From: Alectoria sarmentosa
Lineage: Eukaryota; Ascomycota; Lecanoromycetes; Lecanorales; Parmeliaceae
Reading direction: 5' to 3'
Length of the DNA stretch: 64,000 bases
Assembly: GCA_009733775.1 (NCBI GenBank)
Contig: WOGZ01000092.1
Location: 1 to 64,000 of the forward strand
The notes below the pieces were generated by a model. The model saw only the letters and a program-made list of their open reading frames with translations. It made no database searches and was not told the origin of the DNA. A program made the translations under genes and the position numbers. Shown here piece after piece: positions 24,708-37,200 of this stretch. Each line of letters opens with the position of its first letter. Position 1 is the stretch's first letter.

Positions 24708-27700
24708 GAGTTTGCGACCTAGGATTAGGTGAGATCCATAGACAGCATGCGTGACACGCAAAAGACTAAATCTAAGTTGTCAGCCTACATTACCCGGGTT
24801 TGCAGTCGAGGCAAGGGGAATCGGGGCGAGAGCCTGGGAGTCGGTGGGCAAGAATCGGAAGATAGCGTGGGGATAATGGTGGCAGTGATTGGGGGGGTGC
24901 CTGAACTAGGAATTAGGCGCATAATTAGCTTCAGTATAAGGGCGTTAGGTACACACTGCTCTGCCGTAATTCAAACGGTGTTATGATGAAAGAGAAATAC
25001 CTCATACGTTTTTCTTCATTCGCTAACAATGACGTGGACCCGCTTTGTTTTGTGTGAGTTCGTCGCTGGCCAAGGTCCAAGCCCCTGTCAGCACACCGCA
25101 GCTTATACGCTAGGCCGCTGCCTTTGTTTAGCCCTCAGAAACTTTGGGGCCACCGTACGGTGGATACCCCAGACAACAGTCTCAAGTGCGATCAATTGAG
25201 CCGTGATAGCAAAGATGAGTGATATAATTCAGGGTTGTCTCATAGCCTCAAGCACCGCCGTTTGAAAGTTGGTTAGACACAGGGGCTCAGATCTGCGTTC
25301 GCACAGCATCGGCGTTCTTGATGGTCCAAATCACTATTTCCTGGGTCCCTGCCGCCTACCAAATTGCGCGAATAGCGAGTGGCAATAGCGGGGTCTGCCA
25401 GAAGGGTGTATTTTGAACGCAGGGGCTTAAGTCATGGCACCAGATGGTGTCTACCCTGTTGACAATCCGACGGTTGCTGGTTGTTGGCCTATACGCTAGC
25501 CTCAAACTCTTCCAATCCAAATCGCGGATAGTTCGAAGGCTATAATGGGATCGCAGACAAAGGGTGATGACGTAGGGGCTGTTGATCTCTAATGGAACGT
25601 GTAAGGGTGTGTCCTTCTTTTTTTCAGTCACAGTAATTGTGCGTCATCAACAGCTTGCCCATCACGGGCAAACCAACTCAATTGAACAATGAAGAATGTA
25701 TTCGATCTGTAGAGATCGTTCGGACAGCACCGCAGCCATGGCCCAGCGAGGACAGTTGCAGTGTGGATCGGCCTAGTCGTCTGCTTGGAGCGAGCGTGGT
25801 CTAGAAGTAGAATCGAAACGCAACTTCGGCTCTTCTATCGACAAAGCACAGTGTCTGTTGAAGATCACCGCCAGCAGATAGTCGGAGACGCTACACCGTA
25901 TCCACACGTGTCATCCGCCACCGGCCACTGCAGCACCGCTTGAGGGACAGTCAGAACAGAACGTCAATGAAAGGCCCTTTGGCCACGCACCTTCTATTTC
26001 TCCAGCTCTGATCAAGAAGCACTAGTACGCATCCATGGAGAAGTCGTCATGAAGCAAGCGCATTCCAAGAACACACGCGACACAGCAAGCCCAATGCTCT
26101 TGTCAAGGACCGATATAGTCTCCACCAGTGATACGACCGCTCAAGCCAAGCTTCTTGTTTTTCATTCACTCGCGGCATGTCACCGGTAGACGCAACTTGG
26201 CTGGGATCGCGCATGGCGACAGCGGCAATTGGACGAATGACTCTCGCAAGCTTTTGGCACGCCGGCCTTCGACATGTTAGTACTTGCGAGTCGAAACAAA
26301 TGGAGGCAAACACTACCACAAGTGAGGCCCTCCAATGGCTTTGACAACGCTTCTCCGAGCCCTGTTCCAAAACATGTGGAGCGCCTTATAGCCCACGCGA
26401 CGTGCAGCTCTCATCCCAATATCCTGTGAGGCCTGCAACATGGCAACGGGCGCTGGAAGAGTCTCCAAGGATAAAAAGTTCGAAGATGATGGTCGGGTCT
26501 TGGAACGTTATCCTGGCAGAGAAATTGTCGTCGTCTTGGAAAAGAGTCTTTATCTCAAGGCATAGAAAAAGTATCTTGGGAAAGGGGCCTGGGAGATGAG
26601 CCTTCTCATTGTATGGCGGGAAAAGCTCGGACAATCATCGTCACGGACCGGAATCTAGATAAGGGACTTCTCTGCATCCGTTGACCCAGTCACGCAGCGC
26701 GAACGGGTTGATGGTCCGCAATTGCGGCAGTCACACCGCGTCGTGATGTGCAGGGCTAGACGAAAGAAGTCGAGCATGCTGCGAGGCTATCGAATGCACG
26801 CCGATTAAATAATCCGCCCCCGCATCATGCAAGCCATTCGAAACTAAGGCCCAAATCAGAATCGATGCTGCAAAATTCGGCTCCTTTCGCCGAGATAAGC
26901 CACGCGTTTTCCGTATAGAGCACGTTCTCGTTTGATTTATCAGCTCGAAGCTGAACGGAAACCAAGGTCATTCACCACTCATCGGCCGTCGGCTTACAAA
27001 ACTCAGAATTGACATGACAACACGCTATCAAGAGCAACAGAGAAAAGAGTGGGAATATCAAAGCCCAGAGGAGAAAGGTAACCATGTTCTCATCCGCTGA
27101 CTAGGCCGTTCGGCATGAAGCGCTAACGATTTCACGTACTAGGCAAACCACCGTTGTCCTGATGGCGTCTTCACCCATAGGTCCATCGGCCGCTGTTCTG
27201 ATGCTCCTAGTTGGTATTTCCGTCCCTTTGCAGTGTGGGGTCAACGGAGGGAAGCTTGGCAAGTAGTCCTGCAAGCCGAAGCTGATTGCGAGCCAAGAGT
27301 AGCAGTAGAGGTCAGATGGACGTGGACCGAGAGGATCGTCGGCAATCCCCGAGTATACTGTTGAGTTCTCCCTCAAGGGTATATGAGCACTTCAGTTGCG
27401 AAATGGGCTTCAACCCTGAAAAGATCTTGCATTGCTGAAGCTCAAGTCTGTCCCCACTCGAAGCTTACACAACGAAAATACGTGTACCTAGGAAATATCA
27501 GGGTACCTCATTTCCTTATTCGGCAGGAACTCGACGAAGAAGGTAGCTTTGGTAAATGCCTTCTGGGCAGTGAAAGAGTATGTAGCAATGTGTCAATAAG
27601 AAATGCATGCCAAGACGTGAAGGTATGATCGCTCACTTGGTCTAGCTGTATGTAGCTAGCATACTCCGGGCTAGGGCTACGTTAGGGCTTGCACTTCATC

Positions 27701-27948
27701 AAAAATCTGCACACGCAAAAAGACCCGGCGAACACTGGACTCCCAATCAACATGACAGCTCGGCGTGGAAAGAACGTAATTTGATATCATCTTCTTCTTG
27801 CAGCCGTCTCAGCGTCTGTTCTATACAGATCTACACCCTCGTCCCTTATTCCAAGACTCGCAATGACAGCAGCGTTCCTGCTGGCAGATTCACGCAGGCA
27901 TTCAATCCTAATACGCACCTTCCCCTACAATGCTCTCATTTCATCAAT
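24708..27948. other. 3.2 kb without a recognisable gene
   Basis: Base composition is ordinary, unlike the block at 1-6450. Open frames up to about 107 codons (for example minus strand 26047-26370) show no family resemblance or splice partners. A perfect 14-bp palindrome (CCACCGTACGGTGG) lies at 25150-25163. Decayed repeat or non-coding RNA is possible but not supported. Confidence 0.4.
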
Positions 27949-29229
27949 CTAGCTATCATCCTCATCCCCCACCTCAGAGAGATCTACCTTCCCGTCCTCG
28001 ATCCTTGGAGTCCTGACATTGATGTCCTTGGCATCTTTCCGTCCTTGCCAAAATGCATTACGATCCTTCACACTCCGCTTTATCTTGCGACCCTTCTTCA
28101 GCTTTAGGCCCTTTTCCCTGATGACGCTCTCTTCGATTTCTTTGACGTTCTGACGGAAGACTGTGAGCTGACGCATCGACCTCCACTCAGCTGTCTCTTC
28201 GGACTCGATGTCTGAGTCTTCGTTCTCAGGAGCCGCAGGATCCTCTAGAGGCTTTGTAGTGGCTGGTGGGGAGTCGTCTTCCTCGTGAAGAACGAATAAG
28301 TTTAGCTCAGGCTCTGGGCTGGATTCAGGCTTGATAAATTTCTTCAATTCTGTGTCAAAGTCTGCCATGGTATCGATCCTTTCCCCTGGGGCTTCTTCGT
28401 TGAAGTCAGGCATCGCCTCGTCATCGGAAGCATCATCAGCGCCTCCGGTGGCGTCCATGTTGAAGTCCATCATGTCATCTTCCTCTTGCTCTGCCTCCTT
28501 CTCTTCCTCCGCCTCGGAGACCGGCTCTGGACCTGACGACGGCGGAGGATTACGAATCCTATCAAGTTCAACCTGCATCTGTATATCGTCGGCTCTGATT
28601 CTGGCCGCCAATGCCTTTTGCTCTGTCTCCATCGCCATAGTTTCCATGGTCACCTTCTCCTCCTCTGCGAGACGACACAATCCTCGAGCGACGCCGAGGG
28701 AGTAACTATTCCGCTTGGCGACGGTAGAGTATTTTTCAGCCCAATTCTGGATCTGATTGTGGACAGGCTCAAACGCCATTGCAGCGGAGACCGTATGTCC
28801 CACCACCCCGTAGAAGGTCCACTCGATATTGTCTGGGAGAACGGTCGAATAGGCGCTACAGTCAAAGAACATACGGATAGCGGATACAAGGTCTGTCACC
28901 CAAACTTGGTGCTTCACGTGAGCACCTTCCTTTGCAGGCCAGATGTTGACTGTACTCATGCCACCTCTTTCTGCGCGGGCGATCTTGTCTTCCTCCTCCA
29001 TAAGCTCCGCCAGACTGATGCTATACTGCGTCATGATTTTGTGCGCCATCTTGAACGCCGCTCGTTGCTCGTTTTCGTTGGCATTGGCATGATTTGCACG
29101 GGCAAAGCATTTTCTGATGCGCTCCACCACGGCTTTGTCTACGGTTGAGAGCGCTTGCGTTGCTGTTTCATCATTGGCCAGCCACCCAATCGCAGCCTTT
29201 TGGAATTTGAGTTCGCGTTTTGAAGGCAT
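27949..29229 (-). CDS. DUF2786-domain protein
   Basis: Single-exon gene of 426 residues. The N-terminal third carries the DUF2786 pattern (RIRKCFARANHANANENEQ..., AAFKMAHKIMTQYSISLAEL), followed by the associated mixed domain (VWVTDLVSAIRMFFDC, FYGVVGHTVSAAMAFE, SYSLGVARGLCRLAEEE). Homologues occur in bacteria, phage and fungi; their role is unknown. The rest is a long acidic, probably disordered stretch (residues about 235-350) and a basic tail (KGLKLKKGRKIKRSVKDR), which may be a nuclear signal. The start Met sits directly before a Lys/Arg-rich SKRELKFQKAAIGW, and no upstream in-frame alternative is evident. Confidence 0.85.
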   Translation of the reverse strand: MPSKRELKFQKAAIGWLANDETATQALSTVDKAVVERIRKCFARANHANANENEQRAAFKMAHKIMTQYSISLAELMEEEDKIARAERGGMSTVNIWPAKEGAHVKHQVWVTDLVSAIRMFFDCSAYSTVLPDNIEWTFYGVVGHTVSAAMAFEPVHNQIQNWAEKYSTVAKRNSYSLGVARGLCRLAEEEKVTMETMAMETEQKALAARIRADDIQMQVELDRIRNPPPSSGPEPVSEAEEEKEAEQEEDDMMDFNMDATGGADDASDDEAMPDFNEEAPGERIDTMADFDTELKKFIKPESSPEPELNLFVLHEEDDSPPATTKPLEDPAAPENEDSDIESEETAEWRSMRQLTVFRQNVKEIEESVIREKGLKLKKGRKIKRSVKDRNAFWQGRKDAKDINVRTPRIEDGKVDLSEVGDEDDS

Positions 29230-30052
29230 TCAAACAAAATTGATCAGAGCTCGCTAGATCGCTTGAAGTGCTGTAGGGGGTTGAGTAAGGCAGCAGTGCT
29301 GGAGATGGGAGGCACTGTGAGACGCGAAAATAAGTCAAAGCGACGCGTTAGCTCTATGCACGTACCCGCGATCTAGCCTGAATGATGTGGTTTCTTGAAC
29401 AAAGCAACATATGCCTACGCTGTATTGATGTCAGACTGGTAGAGCATAGGGTATGGGGTTCGGATTGCCAACTTGGCCCCAAGGTACGCTAAGCTCTCTT
29501 GGGCCCCAACTTGGTCTCAGTGGTTGGGGACCCAAAAATGGGTCTAGTGGATCGATCAAGATCCGAGAACACACCCGATGGACTCACAGTGGAATAGAAA
29601 TTTAACCCATCAACAAGAGGGAGCCTCCGGGCCTGAAAGGATAGGTGAGAAGCAGTTCTTTGGCTTGAAACATCCTTGGGAGGCCAAACGATGACGACAG
29701 CGAGGTCCTGAATGGGCTTATCGAAGAGCAACTGTACCACATCAAGATATCACACCATGGCATCACACCATGATACCACGTCATGAGAAGCAGAGTACAC
29801 CTTGGCAAATAGGCCAAATTGGCTTATAGTCGGCCATCTTGGTCCCAATGGTTAGCAAATTGGCCAATTATCGAAACTCATATTGGGTAATTGCAAATGG
29901 ATAGGTCTAGGGTCAAGCTACGCAGATATTGTCATTTCATTGATATTGCTGACGATTTGCGCTACATTGCAGCCAGTAGCCACCTCTCTAGCTATGATGA
30001 GCTTCGCTGTTCACATTGATGCACCACTTATTGATCGAAGCCTGAGTATCCG
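29230..30052. other. intergenic, no gene seen
   Basis: Upstream of the DUF2786 gene and downstream of the next minus-strand gene. Contains short imperfect repeats such as CACACCATG(G/A) at about 29752-29775. Confidence 0.5.
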
Positions 30053-31272
30053 TCACTCCAGCATCTCGGCGCATAGATACTCAAAAAGAGGTACCAGATG
30101 CTCACTCATGCAGTGTTCGGTAGCCGACAACATGCTTTCTTTGTACCTAGCTCTGATCACCATTGGGCCGCTGGAATGGTGCTGGATTGCCTCCAGCTTC
30201 AAGGATTTGAGTCCCCTGATCTTGACCAGGTCTTTGACCCACTTGAGAGACTTGAATTCCCTAGGGACCTTCACGTTGATGGTAAGAGACAATCGTTTCA
30301 GGTTGACATCCTTCGCAATGTATGCGCAAGCTTTGCTCCAAGCTGCCTGGTTGTCTCGCCCCTTGCCCCAAGAATTGTTGTTGTTTTCGTCGCAACAGTG
30401 GTCAGGCTCCGCTTTATTGTAAAGCTCCATGGTGATCCCACGCACATTTTGCCGGGCGAGTTCTGGAAGGCTGCGAAGGAACAATACGACGCCACCGACA
30501 TTCGTTTTGAAGTCAAAGGTACGTAGCTGGTATAGAACGGGAATAGCTTCATCGTACACACGCTTGTTTGCAGTGAGAAGCCCAAAATTAATCTCCTTTG
30601 ATTCGCCCTTAGCAAGGCCCCCAAATCGAAACGGGGAACTGTTGTTCGTGCCGCGAGTTAGAGTGACCGTAATACGCTTGGCGTGTAAGAATCCGTCAAG
30701 TACAGCACCCCTGACGGCTTCGCGGTACACTTGCACACGAAGTTCGGCAGGTAGGCGCTCAAAAGGGAATGGGGTAGGATCGGCTTGGAATCGAAGGGTC
30801 GACTCTAAGAAAGCGACAGCCAAGCGTGCAACGCATATGGGTAATCCCTAAGTCAAGCGTTAGGTTGCAGGTGCTTCTGGCATGCAAGATGACTTACCAC
30901 CCAACCCCACTCGCCACCGCCTTCCTCAGAAACCGCCATGGTCCCTTCTTCATTCTGTGTGTCGACCTTTGCCTCCAGCTCTCGTGAATACGCGGCTCTA
31001 TTGAGGTAGCTATTGAGATCCCATGGCTTTCCGTGCAGGTCCGGTGCTTTAAGCCCAGCGTTGTCGACCAGCTGCTGTCTGAATGTCCTGATGTCCTGAG
31101 AAATCACTTGAAACACCTTGGATTTTTCTACCGGGTACAAGGTAGAGAATGGTGGGCTAACACCTTCCAGCAAGACATCTCTGAAGGCTTGATCGTGTAA
31201 GGCTTTGTCCGCGAGCATTCGACTGACCGTGTTATCGTCTAATACGACCATCTGTGATTGAGACATGGTCAT
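30053..31272 (-). CDS. F-box/2EXR-like hypothetical protein
   Basis: Two exons, 31272-30898 and 30847-30053, joined by a 50-bp intron (GTAAGT..TAG), giving 389 residues. Residues 1-125 form a helical region of unknown type. After the junction, FPFERLPAELRVQVYREAV matches the short F-box-like motif (2EXR/DUF7730 type) of large fungal families. Next come NKRVYDEAIPVLYQLRTFDF, also typical, and leucine-patterned segments (GLKSLKLEAIQ). Such proteins may recruit targets for ubiquitination, but most are uncharacterised. Met at 31266 is an alternative start. Confidence 0.78.
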
Positions 31273-33093
31273 GGTAGCTATGCGGTTTAATAACGATAGC
31301 TCGACAAAGAAAGAAGTGAAAAAAGTAATGGTCGAAGTGAGTGATCTCGTCTATTATGGAAACGCCCCTAACCGTTTCCGACATAGCAGATTTAGCAATT
31401 CACTTCATTCTTTCATTTTCATGTAATTCACTCGCCCATACGGGCTGTGTCAAAGCGCCCAGCAAGTTGGGCCTTTTTGATTTTAAAGGCCTATGAAGAT
31501 CTGTTTTCTATGAACGAACCCACTCAATAGAAGATGAATAAGTAGAAAGAGATAAAGCTCCTTTTCTCACAACACTTGCATCGCTCGATGGCTTTATCAA
31601 AGAACATCCATCAAAGTCTTTCTTTGACCTTTTGTATCATGTGCCAGCATCTGATCGATGAGTTGATGATTGCATCACAGTTGGCGAATGGAGAAGCGAG
31701 GGCCTCATTGCTTCCGTTTCCAATTTTCTCCAATTGTCATGCAAAGTGACGAGCGCTGTCCTGGATCAGTTCCCCTCTTAAATCACCCTTCGAACAGCTA
31801 TTGGAGCGAAACCTGAGCTGAGGCAATCCCCATCTTGGCCAGCTCGGCTACCGTGAGGATCTCGCTACAGAAGTCGAAGCTCTTTAGAGTCTACATTCTT
31901 CTGCAACTCAGGGCCGGATTCGGTGCATTGTGGGATGGGTTCTCTTTGAACTGGGAGCGAATGATGATTTTTGGTAAGATGCGATTCAAGAGAGGTTGAA
32001 AAGACGGAGTCTGGGGCAGACTGATGAGGATAGAACCACAGGGTGTTGGAGACTGTCAAGTGTCGATGTACACACGTATCCTATGAAGTTGCGTGGAGAA
32101 GCAGAGTGTCATGGAAGTGGTTTCGGCGATAGTTGGGTTGTTCACAGGATTCCCTTTCGAGAGGAATTTGAGCACTTCCACCTGTGTTTGGAACATAAGG
32201 CCAGCCTAGCAATGCGTAAGAGTTCTTGGTGTGAAGTCTTTGAGGGGCAGCCTCGTACATAGCAGCTCGTGAGACATTTGGACAGATATTAGATAGCACG
32301 AAAAAATAGAATTTTGTTGACTCCACAGCCATCTGGCGCTCTGCCAAGGGCATTGTATTTGGGCTCCTCGACGTTCGATATTGATACCTCAATAATCTAG
32401 CTAGGATTTCTGGGTGCTGAATTGGGGTATTTTTACTGAAGGCTCCTAAGCCTTTCAAATTTGCCAACGAGGTGATCGTTCCCTCACTTCCAGATGCTGT
32501 TATTCAAATGCATTGTCTTCAACAAAGTAGGCGAAGTCAACACATCTCAACTAGCGTCTTCTAATCTCCCTCTCAAGCTCCTTCGCACCGGACAGCGTGA
32601 TTTCCTCGCTCATCCTACCACTCCTCTCTGTTTCATCAGTTCAGAAGGGCCTCGGAAGAGCACTCCTCTTATTCAACCTACTCCTCCGCACCGTTCGTCG
32701 CGCTCAACAACACTTGATAACCTGACACCAAGAGATTCGTCGACCGCCTCTATTCGGCGCTTCCTAAGCAGCATCTCGTGCCCCGCAACGCAATTCGAAC
32801 CTGGTTCACTCAACGTCTTATCGCTTTACTTGAGAGTACCAGCCATATCATGACCTACTGCTTTGATGTGACGACGTGAGCTTGCAGCAAGCTACCGCAT
32901 CTTCAGGCTTTGATAAGGTATCTTGGTGAGTCTTGACCATTTCTACCACCAGAGCTTCTTGTCCAGACCGGCAACGAGATAACTTATACTACTCCTCGAC
33001 GCCTTTGACTTCTTTCTTGCTCTGTATCTAATGACCCGTATATTAGTATCATACTCACGCGAACCTTTCTACCGCTCTTGTCCGTTTTCTAAG
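31273..33093. other. 1.8 kb divergent intergenic region
   Basis: Lies between a minus-strand and a plus-strand gene, so it should contain both promoters. Minus frames at 32081-32467 and 31865-32059 are open but unrecognised and show no convincing splice link. I see nothing else. Confidence 0.45.
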
Positions 33094-34753
33094 ATGTCCG
33101 ACTTTATTTCGAAGCAAGTCTTGCACCCCAAGAATCCGGTTCTGTTGAAGGGTGTGAACGTACCGAGGGAAGAAGGGCGGACACGCATTCTCCAGAATGG
33201 GAGCCTTCTATACCGTGAACCCTTGACCAATATAGAAGGTGAGTAATCAAGGAAACGCCCTCGAAGCAGATAAGATATGACTGACTGGCACACAGTGCCG
33301 GCTGTTCGCCTTGATGACATTAGGCCCAGACTGGTTCAAGAAGCATCAAACAAGATGTCATATAGTCAGTCTCCCGCCCAGAATTCGTAAAAAATTCACT
33401 GACATGAACAGGATTCCCCAAGAGACGCGGATACGAGAATACAAATGTGACCGCCTTTGTGAAAAAGGATTACAACTATGGACCCAAGCGAGAAAATCGA
33501 CCCGACCGTCTCTTTCAGATCGCAAGCAATGATACAAAAGGCGAACTGCCGGACGGTTATGTTATGGACGGAGGTCGCATTGTCCTCGACGCCTTTGACC
33601 ATGGGCTGCGCAACTTCGGTAATCAGCTACCTCTCTACGTGTCCTCTGAACTCCAAGGACATGACATCGAGGACTATCTTCGTCGTAACTGGCAAATTTC
33701 GATCTACGATCTCGTTGGTAAGTGATCTGGCCTCATTCACTTCCTCCAGAACTAACGAGTGTGACAGCCCGAGCTCCGAATGGTTATTACAAAGGAAAGC
33801 TGAAGACGGATAGAAAAAATACGAAGAAAGGGAAACGAGCAAAGGAATGGCATGAAGGGCCTCCCAGAGTCGGAACCTTCAGTATGCGGGCGACACGGTT
33901 CCGCTTGAGGGCTGGATGTTTGTCCTGGGAGAAAATGGACGGTACGGCGGCCAAGAACCAGCGGATCATCGACGTCATACCTGCGCAGTACAAAGATCCA
34001 GCGGTCAACTCCACCAAAGGCTGGCGTGATCTCAACAAAGCAGAAATAAAGCAAATCAAGGACGGAGCCATGAGGAAGCCACAGCAAGGCCCGAAAGGAA
34101 AGCGAGCTGCGCAGGCTGAGAAAGATCTGGCAAAGCAAGAAAGCTCCTTCGAGGACTATGTTGAAGGAAAAGGTTTCTTCGAAGAAGGAGCGACAACCCA
34201 ACATGGAGACCAAGGCGCCTGGATCGGTGCTGCCAACGAGCAAGAAAATAGTGTATGGCTGGAAAACAGCCCGGAGGACTTTGAGAGTTCCATACTGGCA
34301 GCCCAGATATATGAGACAAATCCTCAGCAGGTCCCTCCGTCACCCAAGATCATGAAGAAGCGCAAGCGAACAGCGGGCAGCGCGACCGAGCACTTCGAAG
34401 GATCACGTCGCATCAAACGCGCCAAAAAGAACACTGCAAAGCCAACATCGATTACGGAGGTAGCGGAGACGACCCCACGAGTGCCAGGAATACGGACACC
34501 CATTACATTTTTCGATACTCCAGCAGAGGAGTACTGGCATACGGTACCGCACAAACACGGTGTGCCTCCAACAGAGAGACACGCGCCTGACTACATTCCA
34601 AACCTATTCTTCTTCTCCGCTCATGGGATCTGGAACGTAGACGACTACAGAGTTGAACCACAAGGACATGTTCCAACCACTGACAATGAATCTGGGTGGC
34701 TAGACCGCCTCGCATCAGAACTATCTGACCATGCCTTCTCTCCAAATCAATGA
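33094..34753 (+). CDS. conserved-looking nuclear-type protein, function unknown
   Basis: Four exons: 33094-33238, 33296-33364, 33412-33717 and 33768-34753, giving 501 residues; all introns are GT..AG with consistent phase. I do not recognise a domain. Residues about 70-175 are well ordered in composition (aromatic and charged, FVKKDYNYGPKREN, YVMDGGRIVLDAFDHGLRNF). The remainder is Lys/Glu/Pro-rich with basic clusters (KKRKRTAGS, RRIKRAKKN) that look like nuclear signals. An in-frame ATG at 33031 would extend the protein by 21 residues. The gene is 1 kb upstream of another unrecognised plus-strand gene. Confidence 0.7.
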
Positions 34754-35793
34754 ATCGAGAGGCGTCGAATAGTCGGGCTCACGATATTCACATGCCTGCG
34801 GATTTCCATCGCGACTAATGGGAAGCGATCCCAGTTGCACGGTCAACGGGTTTGGATTCAGGTCGGATAGTCTTTCAATGGTGATGATATGACAAGGACC
34901 TTTTCTCAGAGCAAAGACAAGATTTTTATTCACGAGGTGGTGTCATCGTGATAGGATTCTTTAAGCTGGCAAGTTGCAAGGTGTAGTAGCGCAATTTCAT
35001 GAGGCAAGGAAATGTCGATATTGTAGATAGCAGATTCAAAAGCATTGCAACCAGGTCATCCTCTCTTATCTAGCTCATACTAATCACATTCACTAAGAGC
35101 GCCTTGTCCGAAGAGAGTAGTAGCAAGGTACAAATTGTGTAAATGAAGGAGGGTGATGATGATGATGATGTCAGCCCTACGCCATGCCATCGCTGTCGCC
35201 TCGTTTAGACGCGCCATTATTCTCTAAGTAACATCTTGCCGTTTGGCATTAATAAGCTGAGAGTAGTCTGATTTCAATCCCTTGGATTCATCAGCGTGAC
35301 AGTGTTTCCGGTCTGCAGGAAGCCGAATAGAGGGAATAGCTCCACGACTTCTTCAGCTTCGAAGCGCAAGAGTCGGAGCAAGAAGCCGAAATCAAAGCAG
35401 GCTCGACCATGACAGCGTATCTATGTTGCAGTGTGAGATGGCACCTGAGTAGCTGATAGTATGTCGCCGATTGATAATCCCGCGCATAGGGAGGCGAAAC
35501 CTTTTCGTTCTCGTTTCTGGGTGGTTTGTGTCACATCACTCAACACTCGATCCTATTGGAGCAGTCAAACACCCGTTTGCCACGCGGGTCATGCCCGGAT
35601 GGGCGTGTCAACACTGGTCTGAATTCGTTAACAACACAAGCAAGCGTAGATCTGCGGCGATAAAAAGGTCCAGTGACATAAAAATGCGCCATGTGGCACA
35701 CCCGGCTGAGATACCGGAAAGAAATTCAAAGAATGCAGAGTTGAATCGGCCACGTCTTGGAAAAATTTACTACGACTGGCGAGCGAGGGCAAG
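34754..35793. other. intergenic, no gene seen
   Basis: About 1 kb between two plus-strand genes. A GAT trinucleotide array lies at about 35155-35170. A 168-codon plus frame at 35471-35977 overlaps the next gene in another frame and is judged spurious. Confidence 0.5.
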
Positions 35794-37200
35794 ATGGCGT
35801 CACCGTCTATGCCGAAAAAGAGTTGGTTGGATAAGATCAACCAGGACATCCAGTCGAGTTCGTCTGCTGCAGGCTTTGCAAGGGATACCAGTGGACCGAC
35901 TGCTCATATTCCTAGATCCGTACCGGATGCTAATGGAGCTCCGACGCTTTCTAAAACCCCTGCACCTTCACTCGTGATGACACCCGCAGGTATGAGACCC
36001 CGAGAATGGTCATCCACGCGGGTGTCAACCAGTGGGCCCTCCTCCTTGGGGGCTAGAAATGCCAGAAACGTATCCAGAGCTGATGGAACCTTTCCCAACG
36101 CGATCCGAATTCCACGAATAATGGACTACCCAGCAAATGCCGTATTCCCAGAGACCCCGGAAGAGCTCTCGATCTACCCAGTGACTCATCGAATGCTTAG
36201 AATCCCGATATCTCCTGAAGCGTCGACAGATCCAAACATAGATCTGGCATTGCAGGACAATTTGGATCCCGAGCTTGATCTTCAATACCAGGTCAGAAAG
36301 GCGAGCGATCGTTTGTGGGCAGAAAAGAACAGCAAGATGCTTCCTCCCACAAGACCGGCCGCAGCGCACTCGGAAGAGACAAGTCCACCAGATCGAGACA
36401 CCGGACACCAAAGCGACGTAGAAGAACATGACGGAGATTCACCACCAGGTGAGAAGACCAAGAACACACGAAAGGTCCTGCACGAGTCGCTGGACTGGGG
36501 CGATGAGGCTGACCCAGCAGACTTGGACAAGGATTTCTCAATGTTCGACGAAACGCCTAGAGACCAAAGCATATTACCGGAGATAGAAGAATGGGTCTTG
36601 CCCCCGTGGGACTCATCAGAGCCAGACCACAAGCGATCGCTGTCAACGCTATCATCAATGACGGAATGGGACCCTGAGAACGACCTAGACTTCCAGATCG
36701 AATCTCAGCAGAGTTTGGAAAGATTAAATGACTGCCGTTTCAAAGTCCCCGAAACACCTAGCGATATAGAATCTCTACAGCGAGCTCTGGAGATGACGCG
36801 CATGGACTTTTGGCTCCGGAATCCGAGTGAACGATATCCGGAAGATCTGTCCCAATACAAGAGGGAGAGCTACGGATCTCAGCAGCGACGACTGCAGCAC
36901 GCATTCTGCAGGATGTGGCAAGACATCGACCGAGAATCTCCCCCGGAGCTTTATCGCTTGCCAATTTGGATGTTTGGGTTTGAAAGTTGCAATTGGAAAC
37001 CCTCCAGGTGGGGGAACAATAGACTATCGAGAGCCTACAACGAGGCACTGGCGGAAATGGCGGCGGAGAAGAACGAGAAAGGCCTGCAGAGCGTGCATTA
37101 TCAGGAGTGGAAAGCTAGGCTGAAGGAGCGACTCGTCGCCGTGACGGCGGGAGCTAGAAGCCTGCTTGCGCTATATCTTGCTCCTGAAGGAAGGAAATGA
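35794..37200 (+). CDS. hypothetical protein, single exon
   Basis: Open frame of 468 residues without introns. The first 110 residues are Ser/Pro-rich; the middle (about 185-300) is acidic and likely disordered (DVEEHDGDSPPGE, WGDEADPADLDKDFSMFDE). The last 150 residues are helix-prone with many aromatic residues (MWQDIDRESPPELYRLPIW, FESCNWKPSRWGNNRLSRA) and end in a basic helix. No domain or motif is recognised. Start chosen at MASPSMPKKSW because the amino-acid bias begins there. Confidence 0.65.
   Translation: MASPSMPKKSWLDKINQDIQSSSSAAGFARDTSGPTAHIPRSVPDANGAPTLSKTPAPSLVMTPAGMRPREWSSTRVSTSGPSSLGARNARNVSRADGTFPNAIRIPRIMDYPANAVFPETPEELSIYPVTHRMLRIPISPEASTDPNIDLALQDNLDPELDLQYQVRKASDRLWAEKNSKMLPPTRPAAAHSEETSPPDRDTGHQSDVEEHDGDSPPGEKTKNTRKVLHESLDWGDEADPADLDKDFSMFDETPRDQSILPEIEEWVLPPWDSSEPDHKRSLSTLSSMTEWDPENDLDFQIESQQSLERLNDCRFKVPETPSDIESLQRALEMTRMDFWLRNPSERYPEDLSQYKRESYGSQQRRLQHAFCRMWQDIDRESPPELYRLPIWMFGFESCNWKPSRWGNNRLSRAYNEALAEMAAEKNEKGLQSVHYQEWKARLKERLVAVTAGARSLLALYLAPEGRK

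Noticed and set aside
26047..26634. Two minus-strand frames of 82-107 codons
   Set aside because: No family resemblance and no consistent exon structure.
32081..32467. 128-codon minus-strand frame
   Set aside because: Open but unrecognised; no splice partner or signal. Left as intergenic.
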